Assembly (NCBI GenBank): GCA_963732695.1
Contig: CAVTAP010000016.1
Location: 124,001-188,000 of the forward strand
Source of the DNA: CADEDH01 sp963732695
GTDB taxonomy: Bacteria > Actinomycetota > Acidimicrobiia > Acidimicrobiales > SZUA-35
Length of the DNA: 64,000 nt
Direction of reading: 5' to 3'
A model generated the notes under the pieces. That model was not told the origin of the DNA and did no database searches. It saw only the letters and a program-made list of their open reading frames with translations. This document shows positions 50,380 to 59,096 of this stretch, in pieces. The stretch's first letter is position 1, and each line of letters opens with the position of its first letter. The translations under genes were made by a program, and so were the position numbers.

Positions 50380-51525
50380 ATGCCGATAGCCACCACCCAT
50401 GCCGGGAGCCTGCCCCGCCCGACCGAGCTGGATCAGCTGTACTCCAGCCGCAGCCGGGGCGAGCCGGGGGACGAGGCCCGGTTCCAGGCGTTGGTGACCG
50501 AGGCGACCACGGCCGTGGTGCGGGAACAGCTGGCCCTCGGGCTCGACGTGATCAACAACGGTGAGGCCCCGCGGGAGAGCTTCCTCACCTACGTCCGGGA
50601 GCGGTTGAGCGGGTTCGACGGCACCACCCGGCGCCCGGTGATGGCCGACCTCACCGAATTCCCGTCGGTGGTGGCCATGAAGCGGGCCCAGAACAGCGGG
50701 CGGGCGGTGGTGGCGCCCCTTCGCCCGCCGGCCTGCTGCGGGCCCGTGGCCTACGCCAACCCGTTGCCACTCCAGGCCGAGATCGACGGGTTCGCCGCCG
50801 CCCTCGACGCCGGCCGCCGGTCGGGCATCGGCTGGGCCTCCGACACCTTCCTCACCGCCGTCTCGCCCGGCCTGGTGGCGGCGGCCATGGACAACCGCCA
50901 CTATCCCGACGACGACGGCTACCTCGACGCCGTGGCCGAAGCCCTGGGCGCCGAGTACCAGGTCATCGCCATGTCGGGCCACATCCTGCAGATCGACGCC
51001 CCCGATCTGGCCATGGAGCGCCACACCCGGTTCGCCGACCGCCCCCTCGACGACTTCCTGCCGTTCGTGGAACGGGTGGTGGCCGGCATCAACCGGGCAG
51101 TGGCCGGCATCGATCCGTCCCGCATCCGGCTGCACGTGTGCTGGGGCAACTACGACGGCCCCCACAACCACGACATTCCCCTGGCCGACATCCTGCCCCT
51201 GCTGCTCGACGCCCAGGTGGGCTGGCTGGTGCTCCCCTTCGCCAACCCCCGCCACGCCCACGAGTACCGCCTCCTGGCCGACCTGCCGCCCACGATGGGC
51301 GTGGTGGCCGGGGTGATCGAGACCACGCACAACTACATCGAGCATCCCCAGGTGGTGGCCGACCGAATCGACCGGGTGCTCGACGTGATGGGCGACGCAA
51401 GCCGGGTGCAGGCCGGGACCGACTGCGGCTTTGCCACCTTCGCCGGGCTGGGCGACGTGGCGGCCGAGGTGGCCTGGGAGAAGCTCCGCTCCCTGGTGGC
51501 CGGGGCCGAGCTCGCCGGCCGTTAG
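50380..51525 (+). CDS. MetE-like (cobalamin-independent methionine synthase C-terminal) protein
   Basis: A 381-residue protein equal to the catalytic half of MetE. T-T-H-A-G-S-L-P-R is the typical opening, L-H-V-C-W-G-N-Y-D-G-P-H holds the first zinc ligands (His and Cys) and T-D-C-G-F-A-T-F the last Cys. Single-domain relatives include archaeal methionine synthases and enzymes of other methyl-transfer reactions. The folate-binding N-terminal half of MetE is absent, so the methyl donor may be different. It follows the CoA-transferase after 121 bases. Confidence 0.82.
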   Translation: MPIATTHAGSLPRPTELDQLYSSRSRGEPGDEARFQALVTEATTAVVREQLALGLDVINNGEAPRESFLTYVRERLSGFDGTTRRPVMADLTEFPSVVAMKRAQNSGRAVVAPLRPPACCGPVAYANPLPLQAEIDGFAAALDAGRRSGIGWASDTFLTAVSPGLVAAAMDNRHYPDDDGYLDAVAEALGAEYQVIAMSGHILQIDAPDLAMERHTRFADRPLDDFLPFVERVVAGINRAVAGIDPSRIRLHVCWGNYDGPHNHDIPLADILPLLLDAQVGWLVLPFANPRHAHEYRLLADLPPTMGVVAGVIETTHNYIEHPQVVADRIDRVLDVMGDASRVQAGTDCGFATFAGLGDVAAEVAWEKLRSLVAGAELAGR

Positions 51526-51562
51526 GCCGTTCCAGGGGGGACCGGGCCCCGCCGCGAACCGG

Positions 51563-52171
51563 CTAGGAACGGCGGCGGGATCCGGGGCCCAGCGGGGTGA
51601 GGCGGATACCGCTCAACCCGATCAGGCAGGTGAGGATCACCGACGGCACGTGAACCAGCTCGGTGCCCCCGCTGCCGGCGCTGGTCGAGTCGAACAGCCC
51701 GGCCAGGGCCTGGCCCACGAGGGCGGCCGAGCCCAGCAGGAAACAGGGCACGGCCCACCGGGGCCGCCAGGCGGCCAGGAGGCCGGCCACCGCCACCGCC
51801 AGGCCCAGGGCGCCATCCCGGGTGAGATGGGAGGCGGTGGAGCTGCCGAGCAGGCCGAAGGGATCGGCGTCGACCAGCCAGGGCAGGACCACGGCCAGCT
51901 GAAGCACGGAGAGCACCGCCACCAGCGCCCGGACGAGAGGATTCGGCCCAGGCAGGGCGGCCCCGAGCTGGCCCAGCAGCGGCTCGGCCGGGTCATCGGT
52001 GTCGTCACCACCGTCGGGCTCGCCCAACGCCCGCAGGCGGGCGAGCAGAGGGTCGGCGGCGGCGCCCCTGACCTCGGACAGGCTGATGACCCGGGCCGCC
52101 CGCTCCTCGCCCCCGGCCCCCTCCTCAGCAGACTCCGCCTCGGAGGGCTCCGGCTCGGGCCTGGCGGTCAC
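51563..52171 (-). CDS. Probable membrane-bound anti-sigma factor
   Basis: A 202-residue protein. The N-terminal half is acidic and soluble; the rest has three or four hydrophobic segments (A-L-V-A-V-L-S-V-L-Q-L-A-V-V-L, L-G-L-A-V-A-V-A-G-L-L-A-A-W-R-P-R, C-F-L-L-G-S-A-A-L-V). The A-A-W-R-P-R segment is like that of actinobacterial ECF anti-sigma factors. The HxxxCxxC zinc motif of classical anti-sigma domains is missing. The GTG start overlaps the stop of the sigma gene (GTGA), the usual sigma/anti-sigma arrangement. Function is inferred mainly from position. Confidence 0.6.
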   Translation of the reverse strand: MTARPEPEPSEAESAEEGAGGEERAARVISLSEVRGAAADPLLARLRALGEPDGGDDTDDPAEPLLGQLGAALPGPNPLVRALVAVLSVLQLAVVLPWLVDADPFGLLGSSTASHLTRDGALGLAVAVAGLLAAWRPRWAVPCFLLGSAALVGQALAGLFDSTSAGSGGTELVHVPSVILTCLIGLSGIRLTPLGPGSRRRS

Positions 52172-52743
52172 GCCGTGGCCCTCCCGGCCTCCGGCTCCAG
52201 CGCCTGGGCCAGGGCGGCCCGGCCACGATGGAGGCGGGATCGAACGGTGCCGATCGGGATGTCGAGCACGGCCGCTGCGCTCTCGTAGTCGTAGCCCAGC
52301 ACGCCGCACAGCACCACAACCTCGCGCTGGTCGGGCGGGAGCCCGGCCACCAGGGCCATGGTCTCCCCCCGCTCGTCGGGCCCTTCCGCCGCGTGCCATG
52401 CCGCTTCGGCGGCGGCCGCCGCCGAAACGTCGGCCGAGCGTCGTTCCCGGGTCTCCACGTCGATCACGCAGCGCCGGCAGATGCGGATGAGCCAGCCTTC
52501 GAAGCTGCCGTCGCCCCGGAACGAGTCGAGGTAGCGCCAGGCCCGCAGGAAGGTCTCCTGGGCGGCGTCGTCGGCGTTGGCGGGCGTGCTCGCCATGGAA
52601 CGGGCGTAGGCCCGGACCGCGTGCTGGTGATCCCGCACCAGTTGCTCGAATCGGCGTTCAGGCACGGCCCCCAGTAAACCGCGTCCGGGGCCGGAACGGA
52701 AGCGACCGCCCTGGTCGACTGACACAGGGCGGTCGCCGTTCAT
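52168..52743 (-). CDS. ECF-type RNA polymerase sigma factor
   Basis: A 191-residue sigma factor. Region 2: R-F-E-Q-L-V-R-D-H-Q, A-D-D-A-A-Q-E-T-F-L-R-A-W-R, F-E-G-W-L-I-R-I-C-R-R; region 4: G-L-P-P-D-Q-R-E-V-V, Y-E-S-A-A-A-V-L-D-I-P-I-G-T-V-R-S-R-L-H-R-G-R. The ATG used overlaps the TGA of the giant peroxidase gene (TGATG); a GTG one codon earlier does too. The probable anti-sigma gene overlaps the other end. The first 27 residues are low in complexity, so a later GTG at 52665 is possible. Confidence 0.85.
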   Translation of the reverse strand: MNGDRPVSVDQGGRFRSGPGRGLLGAVPERRFEQLVRDHQHAVRAYARSMASTPANADDAAQETFLRAWRYLDSFRGDGSFEGWLIRICRRCVIDVETRERRSADVSAAAAAEAAWHAAEGPDERGETMALVAGLPPDQREVVVLCGVLGYDYESAAAVLDIPIGTVRSRLHRGRAALAQALEPEAGRATA

Positions 52744-55700
52744 CACGGAGCGAGGATGAAGTCGCCGATGGCGATCTGGCCCGGGTTGTTGCCCGGTCGG
52801 ACCCCGACGACGGTGATGGTGCTGGTCCCGATCCGGATGATCGTGTTGTTGTTGTTCCGGGTCAGGGTCACGGAGGTGGCGAAGTTCGAGGCCCGGATGC
52901 CGAGGGCGGTCAGGTCGATACGGTCCTGCCCGCCGGCCGGATCGGCGTCGAACCCGTTCACCGTGTCGGTGCCGAAGTTGGTCTCGAACCGGAGCACGTC
53001 GTTGCCGCCGTTGCCGTTCAGGGTGTCGTTGCCGGTCCCGCCGTTGAGCGTGTCGTCACCGGCCCCGCCCGCCAGGTTGTCGGCCCCGCCGCTGCCGTTG
53101 AGCACATCGACCGCGGCCGAGCCGACGATGGTGTCGGCCCCTCCGGCACCGTCGATGCTGGCGATGCCACCGACGGTCACGGTGCTGAAGTCGAAGGTGT
53201 CGCTCCCGCCGGTGCCGGCGATGGTGACCCCGGTGAACCCGTTGGCCGTTATCGCCTCGATCCCCGAGATCGAGCTGAGCCCGATCACGGCACCGTTGGC
53301 CGTGGCCTCGATGCGGTCGGTGCCGGCGCCCCCGGCCACGGCGTCGGTCCCGTCGCCCACGCCGAAGCGGATCACGTCGTCGCCGGCCCCGGTGTTGATG
53401 GTGTCGTTGCCGGCGCCGCCGACAGCGGTGTCGTCGCCCGCCCCCAGCGTCAGGATGTCGGCGCCACCCAGGCCCGAGGCCAGGTCGCGCCCGATGGTGC
53501 CGTTGAAGGTGTCGTTGCCGCCGGCGCCGACGAACAGGTCGCCCACGATGTTGGTGGTGGGGGCGGACACGACCACCTCGTTGGCTCCCCGGTTGTCGGT
53601 GAACAGCACCACCACCCGCAGCTTGCGGTTCACCTGGGCCTGGCCCGGCGTGAACGTGGGCCCGTTGGCCCCGGCGATGTTGGAGAAGGCACCGGTGCCG
53701 CCGACCGCGTTCTGCTGCCAGATGTAGGACAGGGTGACGCCCACCATCCCGTCGGCGTCGTTGATCCCGATCGTGCTGGCCGAGATGGCCGTGCCCTCCT
53801 GGGGCCAGGCCGCCTGCAGGGCATCGGCCAGCACCGGCACCCCGGTGGGCAGGTCGTTGACGTTGGTCACCGGCGCCGTGGTGGCCGAGGTGACGGTCTC
53901 CTGGGCCGGGAGGAGGCCCTGGTCGGTGTACCGGGCCACCACCCGCAGCGCCCGCCCGACCTGGGCGTCGTCGGGGGTGAAGATGGCACCCGTGCCCACG
54001 TCGGTCCACGTGCCGGGGGCCGTCTCGGCCTGCCAGGTCCAGGTGATGGGCCCGATCCCGTCGGGGTCGACGATCTGGGAGCTGGCCTGCAGCACCTGGT
54101 TCTCGGCGGGCGTGGTGTCGTTGATCGACACCGTGCCCGAGGCCGGGGTGTTCACGTAAAGGAAGCCCTTGCCCTTCAGGGGGAAGGAGGCCGGCGAACC
54201 GGGGGCGTTGTGGGTGAGGGTGAGCGTGGCCGTCTCGTCGCCGTTGTGGCTCGGGTTGAAGGTCACGAACACGGCACAGAAGCTGTCCGGGAGCACGAGC
54301 CCGCAGAAGTGGAACAGCTCGAAGTCGGCGGCGTCGGTGCCGGTGATCGACACGTCGCTCACGTCGAGATCGAACAGGCCGGTGTTGACCACGGTGACCG
54401 ATTCGGTGGCCGAGCTCTGGCCCACCACCACCGTGCCGAAGTCGAACGTGGTGCCCGGGTCAGGGGTGACCTGGGCCGACGGGGTGACCGACACCAGAGA
54501 CGAGCGGATGTCGCAGGTGCCTCGGACCGCTCCGGGGACCTCGCAGAAGCTGAGGGACTCGATGTTCCACAGGGTGTCGGTGCCGTCGGTGACGCCGCCA
54601 CCGCCACCGCCACCGCCACCGCCACCGCCACCGCCACCGCCACCGCCACCGCCGGCGAGGGTGACGTGGGTGACGGTCACGCTGCCGTCGCCATTGGGGG
54701 TGATCGTGTACTCGCCCTGGGGGAAGGCGAACTGGGCCACGTCGCGGTCGTTGCCGGCACCGGGGTTCACGACCTCCCGCACGGCCACGATGTGGCCGGG
54801 ATCGACCAGGCCGGCGAACACGGCCTGCTGGAGGGTCTTGCCAGCCAGGTTGCCGGTCCAGCCCGGCCCGGTGGGCACATTCTCCAGCAACGGGGCCGTG
54901 GCGTACTCGGTAGCGGCGTCGGCCGGATCGGTGCGGACGCTGAGCCGCACGTTCAGGTAGCGGTCGCCGTCGATGATGTCGTTGCCGCCGCGACCCTCGA
55001 TGGTGTCGCTGCCGGCCCCGCCGAGGAGGAGGTTGCCCTCGCCCCACACGAAGTCGCCGGTGAGCATGCAGTAGTTCGTGGCCGAGGCGGCCACGACGGT
55101 GGCCGTGGGCACGGTGTCGAGCGGGGGCATGATGGCCCGCAGCCCGGGGAGCCGGTCGATGCCGGCCTCGTCGAGGGCGTCGCAGCCGACGAAGCCGCCG
55201 CCCCCGAGCTGGCTGGGCACGATGCTGTCGCCCCGGATCGTGTCGTTGAACTTCCAGCCCGAGAGGGCCTCGACCTCGTTGAACCGGTCCCGGGTCTCGT
55301 TGGCCGGTGGGGCGTTGACGATGGGCAGCTCCAGGTCGGCGTCCATCGGCTGGGGGTCGCCCACCGAGGTGATCCAGTCCCAGCCGGAGGCGCCGGCGTT
55401 CTTCTCGACGCCGGGGCCGCCCACGCCGATGTCGTCGCCGCCCTCCATGTCGTAGTCGTCGTCGCCGCCCTGGCCGATGAGGATGTCGTGGCCGGGGAGG
55501 TTGTGGTCGTCGAAGAACAGGGTCGACGAGTCGCCGATGAGCAGGTCGGGCTGGTCGCCGCCCTCGGCCCAGTCGTTGCCGCCGTCGCCGAACACGGCGT
55601 CGATGCCCTGGCCGGCGATGGCGAAGTCGTCGCCCGGGCCGCCGAAGGTCTCGTTGGCGTTGGCCCCGCCGTTGGTCACGTCGTTGCCGTCGCCGCCGAT

Positions 55701-58700
55701 GATGATGTCGAGGCCGGGGCCGGAGTCGATGGCGTCGTCGCCGGGACCGCCCTTGAGGATGTCGTCGCCGGCCAGGTCGGTGATGATGTCATCGCCCTCA
55801 CCGCCCAGCGGGATGTCGGCTCCGTCGCCGCCCTCGATGATGTCGTTGCCGGGGCCGCCCCAGAAGGTGTCGTTGTCGACACCGCCGAAGATGCGGTCGG
55901 CCGAGCCGGTGCCGTTGTAGACCGCTTGGCCGTTGATGCCGGCGGGATCGACGGAGTTGGAGGCCCGGTAGCGGACCTGCCAGGTGGGGCTGTTGAGCAG
56001 CAGCTTGTTCTCGTTGCACTCCGACAGCGGATCGTCGGCCACCGAGCCGGCACCCCGGATGGTGCTGCCCGAGGGGGCGGGCCAGGTGATGCGGCTGAGC
56101 TCGAACTTGCAGTCGGCGGTGGCGAACGGGTCGGCCTTCAGCGAATGGGCGTTGGTGTTGCGCATGATCAGCTCGGCGAAGGAGTTGCCTTCGAGCTGGG
56201 TGCGCAGGTTCATGCCCGGGGTGCGGGCCAGGTAGTAGAACCGGTCGCCGTTCTGCAGGTTGGTGAGCTGGTTCTCGAACACGTAGTTGAAGGTGGAGCC
56301 GAGCAGGCCGCCGAACAGGTTCGTGCGCTCGGCCAGGCCGCCGATCCACAGGTCGATGTCGTCGACGCCGGTGATCGAGCTGGTCCCGCTGTTGGCAAAG
56401 GCGCCGGTGGAGAACATGAAATCGGCGGCGTCGGCCGGGGGCACGACGTCGTCGAGGGATTCGTCGCACCCGACCGGCACGTTGGTCTCGCCCGGATCAC
56501 AGGCCGTCAGCGGGTCGTCGCCCAGCACGCCGTCGGGGCCGGGCAGCACGGTGCCGTTCACGATCTGGTCGGCGGCACGGCGCCGGCCCTCGATCGTGGT
56601 CTCTGCCGTCACCAACGGGTGGCGGCCGTAGGCGGCCACGAAGTTCACCAGCGACTCGGGGTGCTTGAGGGCCTGGCCGAAATCGACCCAGTTGTCGTAC
56701 GGCACCACCTGGGCGTCGTTGGTGCGGTCGTGGATCTGGCGCCGCACCTGGTTGAGGGGCGGTATGCCCTCGGAGCGGGCCCGGGCCATGTTGAGGGCGG
56801 CCAGGTCGAGGGGGAGGCCGAGGAGGTTGTTGCGGAGGGTCTCGGTGACGAACTCGTCGATCTCCTGGCCCGTCTCGTCCGACAGGCCCATGATGATCGA
56901 CCCCGCCGCGTCCCGGGACGACAACGTCCCGGCGCTGCCGCCGTCGTGGTACGCAGCCGGGTTGAGGAACCCGTCGAGCAGGGCGATGTCGTTGCGGGTG
57001 CCGTCGGCGTTGAGGCGGGGGATGCTCTCGGTCAGCATCGAATGGCCGAAGCGGTAGACGGCGTGGGCGAACTCGGCGGTGATGGCCGGGTTCACATCGG
57101 TCTGGTTGAAGGCGAACGGTTCGAACGGGTTGATGGCCGGCTGCACCTTGCGGGCGAACTCCTCGAACACGAGGTGCTGGTACTCCATCTCGGTCACGAA
57201 GCGGGCCGCCTGGAACAGGCGCTCCCCGTTCCAGCCCCCGGCGCCGGCGGCCAGTTGCCAGTCGGCCAGGGTGGTGGTGCCGGAGTTGTCGTTGGCCAGG
57301 GTGCTCTTGATGTCGTCGATCAGGCGGTCGTGCTCGGAGTGGAACACCTGATGGATGGCCTGGAGGGCGATGTTCTCGTTGCACCGCCCGTCACCGCAGA
57401 TGGCGTGGAGGTCGAGCAGCTCGTCGTCGTAGGACCCGGTGGGCACCGTGTGGTCGAGGCTGCCGCCGGCCGTGTGGTCGCTGTCGGGGTTGAGCACCCC
57501 GGGCGACGAGAAGGTGGGAGCGGCCGAGTGGGCGATGTCGTTGAGGAAGGCGGTGTCGATGAAGCGGGCGTCGGCCGGGACCGCCACCGGGTGGGAGCGG
57601 TTGCCGGGCACGAGACCGGCGGTGGTGACGTACTGGGGCATCCCGTTGGTGTCGGGGTCGGTGGTGACGGCCGGCACGAACTTGCCGTAGGGATCGGTGG
57701 CGATCATCGGGATGTTGCCCACGTTGGCGTCGGTGAGCTGGAAGCCCAGCATCGAGGCGGCCTGTGCCTTGACCATGGCCCAGGTGGGGAGGCCGCCGTC
57801 GGACGACGACAGGAACTTGCCGGTCGACACCGGGTCGCCCGCCGTGTTCAGGGCGTACTCCCGGGTGAAGACCTGGTGGGAAGCGTGCGAGGTGTAGGTC
57901 TGGCTCTGGTCGACGAACGGGGTGTCGGTGTTGACAGCATTGCGCTTGCCGTCGTCGCCGGTGACGATCTTGCCCCGCGTGAGCACCATGAAGCGCTGGT
58001 CGGCCGGGAGATCGTCGCTGGTGCCGGGCGTGTGATCGGGGCCGGCGATGAGGGGATCGTCGGCCCGGAGGGGCACGAACACCGACCCGTTGCCACCGTT
58101 GGTGATCTTGTCGAGCCCGTGGTCGAAGAACTGGCCGAAGATGGTGAACAGCGAATTGAACGGCGGCGACAGGCCCACGTCGGTGGTGACGTTGGGGATG
58201 CTCAGCGTCTCGTGGGCCGGCACGCAGCCCTCGGGCACGCCGGGCGCGGTGCAGGGCACCACCCCGTCGTTGCCCTGGGTCCGCACGGGCGTGCCGGCGG
58301 CGGCCACGGCGGCCGGGTTGGTGGAGGTCTGATCGGAGATCAGATTGGAGACGAGGCGGGGCTCGGAGTCGACCACGGCGCCGCTGGTCTGGTTGTAGTT
58401 GGTCTGCCCCGGCGGGCCGACGGGCCCGATCCCGGGCACGGTCGAGCCCTCCGCCGGGTGGTCGAACACGGGGTTGGTGAGGCGGGGGAAGGTCTTGTCG
58501 GCGGCGCCGTAGGTGCCCTGGGCCGGCTGCAGGTTGTTGCACGAGCCGTCGACCGTGCGCAGGCCGAACGAGAGCAGCGGGTTGGCGATCTGGTCGGGCC
58601 CGCTGCCCACCATCGCCTGGCAGTACACCGGGTCGTTCACCGGGTCGGGGTTGGTGCCGGCCAGCAGGGCGGCCGAGTGGTGCTCGGCGATCTTGATCTG

Positions 58701-58871
58701 CTGGAGGATGTACTCCAGGTCGGCCGGGGTGACGACGAACCCCTGGCCGACGGTGGCGGCTCCGGCGTCACCGATGGGCGGAGCGAGCATGGTGCCGCCA
58801 ACCACGCTCACCGCCACCGTCAGGCTCACCAGCCGATGTCGTGCCCTGCCGCACTTCCGTGCCCCCAGCAT
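52743..58871 (-). CDS. Secreted giant animal-type heme peroxidase with RTX repeats
   Basis: A 2042-residue exoprotein. A Sec signal (about residues 1-39) is followed by an animal-heme-peroxidase domain: distal His251 in F-G-Q-F-F-D-H-G-L-D, the catalytic-Arg motif G-D-G-R-C-N-E-N (Arg496) and proximal His610 in Y-R-F-G-H-S-M-L. Then come glycine-rich calcium-binding repeats (G-G-P-G-N-D-I-I-E-G-G-D-G-A-D), a run of about 20 Gly, a choice-of-anchor-D/Ig-like domain (T-F-D-F-G-T-V-V-V-G-Q), a second Ig-like domain and another RTX block at the C-terminus. It should act outside the cell, making hypohalous acids or oxidising phenolics. RTX proteins usually leave by type I export, whereas this one carries a Sec signal. 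The gene is coupled to a sigma factor. Confidence 0.88.
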   Translation of the reverse strand: MLGARKCGRARHRLVSLTVAVSVVGGTMLAPPIGDAGAATVGQGFVVTPADLEYILQQIKIAEHHSAALLAGTNPDPVNDPVYCQAMVGSGPDQIANPLLSFGLRTVDGSCNNLQPAQGTYGAADKTFPRLTNPVFDHPAEGSTVPGIGPVGPPGQTNYNQTSGAVVDSEPRLVSNLISDQTSTNPAAVAAAGTPVRTQGNDGVVPCTAPGVPEGCVPAHETLSIPNVTTDVGLSPPFNSLFTIFGQFFDHGLDKITNGGNGSVFVPLRADDPLIAGPDHTPGTSDDLPADQRFMVLTRGKIVTGDDGKRNAVNTDTPFVDQSQTYTSHASHQVFTREYALNTAGDPVSTGKFLSSSDGGLPTWAMVKAQAASMLGFQLTDANVGNIPMIATDPYGKFVPAVTTDPDTNGMPQYVTTAGLVPGNRSHPVAVPADARFIDTAFLNDIAHSAAPTFSSPGVLNPDSDHTAGGSLDHTVPTGSYDDELLDLHAICGDGRCNENIALQAIHQVFHSEHDRLIDDIKSTLANDNSGTTTLADWQLAAGAGGWNGERLFQAARFVTEMEYQHLVFEEFARKVQPAINPFEPFAFNQTDVNPAITAEFAHAVYRFGHSMLTESIPRLNADGTRNDIALLDGFLNPAAYHDGGSAGTLSSRDAAGSIIMGLSDETGQEIDEFVTETLRNNLLGLPLDLAALNMARARSEGIPPLNQVRRQIHDRTNDAQVVPYDNWVDFGQALKHPESLVNFVAAYGRHPLVTAETTIEGRRRAADQIVNGTVLPGPDGVLGDDPLTACDPGETNVPVGCDESLDDVVPPADAADFMFSTGAFANSGTSSITGVDDIDLWIGGLAERTNLFGGLLGSTFNYVFENQLTNLQNGDRFYYLARTPGMNLRTQLEGNSFAELIMRNTNAHSLKADPFATADCKFELSRITWPAPSGSTIRGAGSVADDPLSECNENKLLLNSPTWQVRYRASNSVDPAGINGQAVYNGTGSADRIFGGVDNDTFWGGPGNDIIEGGDGADIPLGGEGDDIITDLAGDDILKGGPGDDAIDSGPGLDIIIGGDGNDVTNGGANANETFGGPGDDFAIAGQGIDAVFGDGGNDWAEGGDQPDLLIGDSSTLFFDDHNLPGHDILIGQGGDDDYDMEGGDDIGVGGPGVEKNAGASGWDWITSVGDPQPMDADLELPIVNAPPANETRDRFNEVEALSGWKFNDTIRGDSIVPSQLGGGGFVGCDALDEAGIDRLPGLRAIMPPLDTVPTATVVAASATNYCMLTGDFVWGEGNLLLGGAGSDTIEGRGGNDIIDGDRYLNVRLSVRTDPADAATEYATAPLLENVPTGPGWTGNLAGKTLQQAVFAGLVDPGHIVAVREVVNPGAGNDRDVAQFAFPQGEYTITPNGDGSVTVTHVTLAGGGGGGGGGGGGGGGGGGGGVTDGTDTLWNIESLSFCEVPGAVRGTCDIRSSLVSVTPSAQVTPDPGTTFDFGTVVVGQSSATESVTVVNTGLFDLDVSDVSITGTDAADFELFHFCGLVLPDSFCAVFVTFNPSHNGDETATLTLTHNAPGSPASFPLKGKGFLYVNTPASGTVSINDTTPAENQVLQASSQIVDPDGIGPITWTWQAETAPGTWTDVGTGAIFTPDDAQVGRALRVVARYTDQGLLPAQETVTSATTAPVTNVNDLPTGVPVLADALQAAWPQEGTAISASTIGINDADGMVGVTLSYIWQQNAVGGTGAFSNIAGANGPTFTPGQAQVNRKLRVVVLFTDNRGANEVVVSAPTTNIVGDLFVGAGGNDTFNGTIGRDLASGLGGADILTLGAGDDTAVGGAGNDTINTGAGDDVIRFGVGDGTDAVAGGAGTDRIEATANGAVIGLSSISGIEAITANGFTGVTIAGTGGSDTFDFSTVTVGGIASIDGAGGADTIVGSAAVDVLNGSGGADNLAGGAGDDTLNGGTGNDTLNGNGGNDVLRFETNFGTDTVNGFDADPAGGQDRIDLTALGIRASNFATSVTLTRNNNNTIIRIGTSTITVVGVRPGNNPGQIAIGDFILAP
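54594..54652 (-). repeat. Hexanucleotide microsatellite coding for poly-Gly
   Basis: About ten units of CCACCG on the plus strand encode a run of about 20 glycines in the peroxidase, read on the minus strand. Gain or loss of units keeps the frame, so linker length could vary between cells. Confidence 0.9.
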
Positions 58872-58879
58872 GGTTTCTC

Positions 58880-58908
58880 ACTTTCGGTGGTCGAATCTCA
58901 CCGAAAGT
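58880..58908 (-). promoter_or_regulatory. Perfect inverted repeat before the peroxidase start
   Basis: ACTTTCGGTG (58880-58889) and CACCGAAAGT (58899-58908) are exact 10-bp arms with a 9-base centre, eight bases upstream of the peroxidase ATG. This may be an operator or a 5'-leader hairpin that holds the ribosome site. Confidence 0.7.
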
Positions 58909-59017
58909 AAAGTGCGCTCGCCGGTCACGACATGGGCGGCGCTCCTGGTGCCCCTGCGCCGTCCGGCCCATGCGCAGCACCGTCACCGACCCCGCCCCGT
59001 ATCGCCTCCGACCGCCA

Positions 59018-59064
59018 AACTCGGTGGACTTTTGGCCACATGCTGATCAAAAGTTCACCGAGTT
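59018..59064. terminator. Long stem-loop after the excalibur gene
   Basis: Arms 59018-59034 (AACTCGGTGGACTTTTG) and 59048-59064 (CAAAAGTTCACCGAGTT) pair at 16 of 17 positions around a 13-base loop. It starts 33 bases past the stop of the minus-strand excalibur gene, so a terminator is likely. No T-run. Confidence 0.65.
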
Positions 59065-59096
59065 CGTTCGTGGTGCACCTTTGGTCGGCCCCTGGC

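Noticed and set aside
54210..58910. Very long plus-strand open frame of about 1566 codons
   Set aside because: It is antisense to the heme peroxidase. It is Val/Gly/Asp/His-rich from codon bias and has no domain; the minus-strand frame has a signal peptide, peroxidase motifs and RTX repeats.
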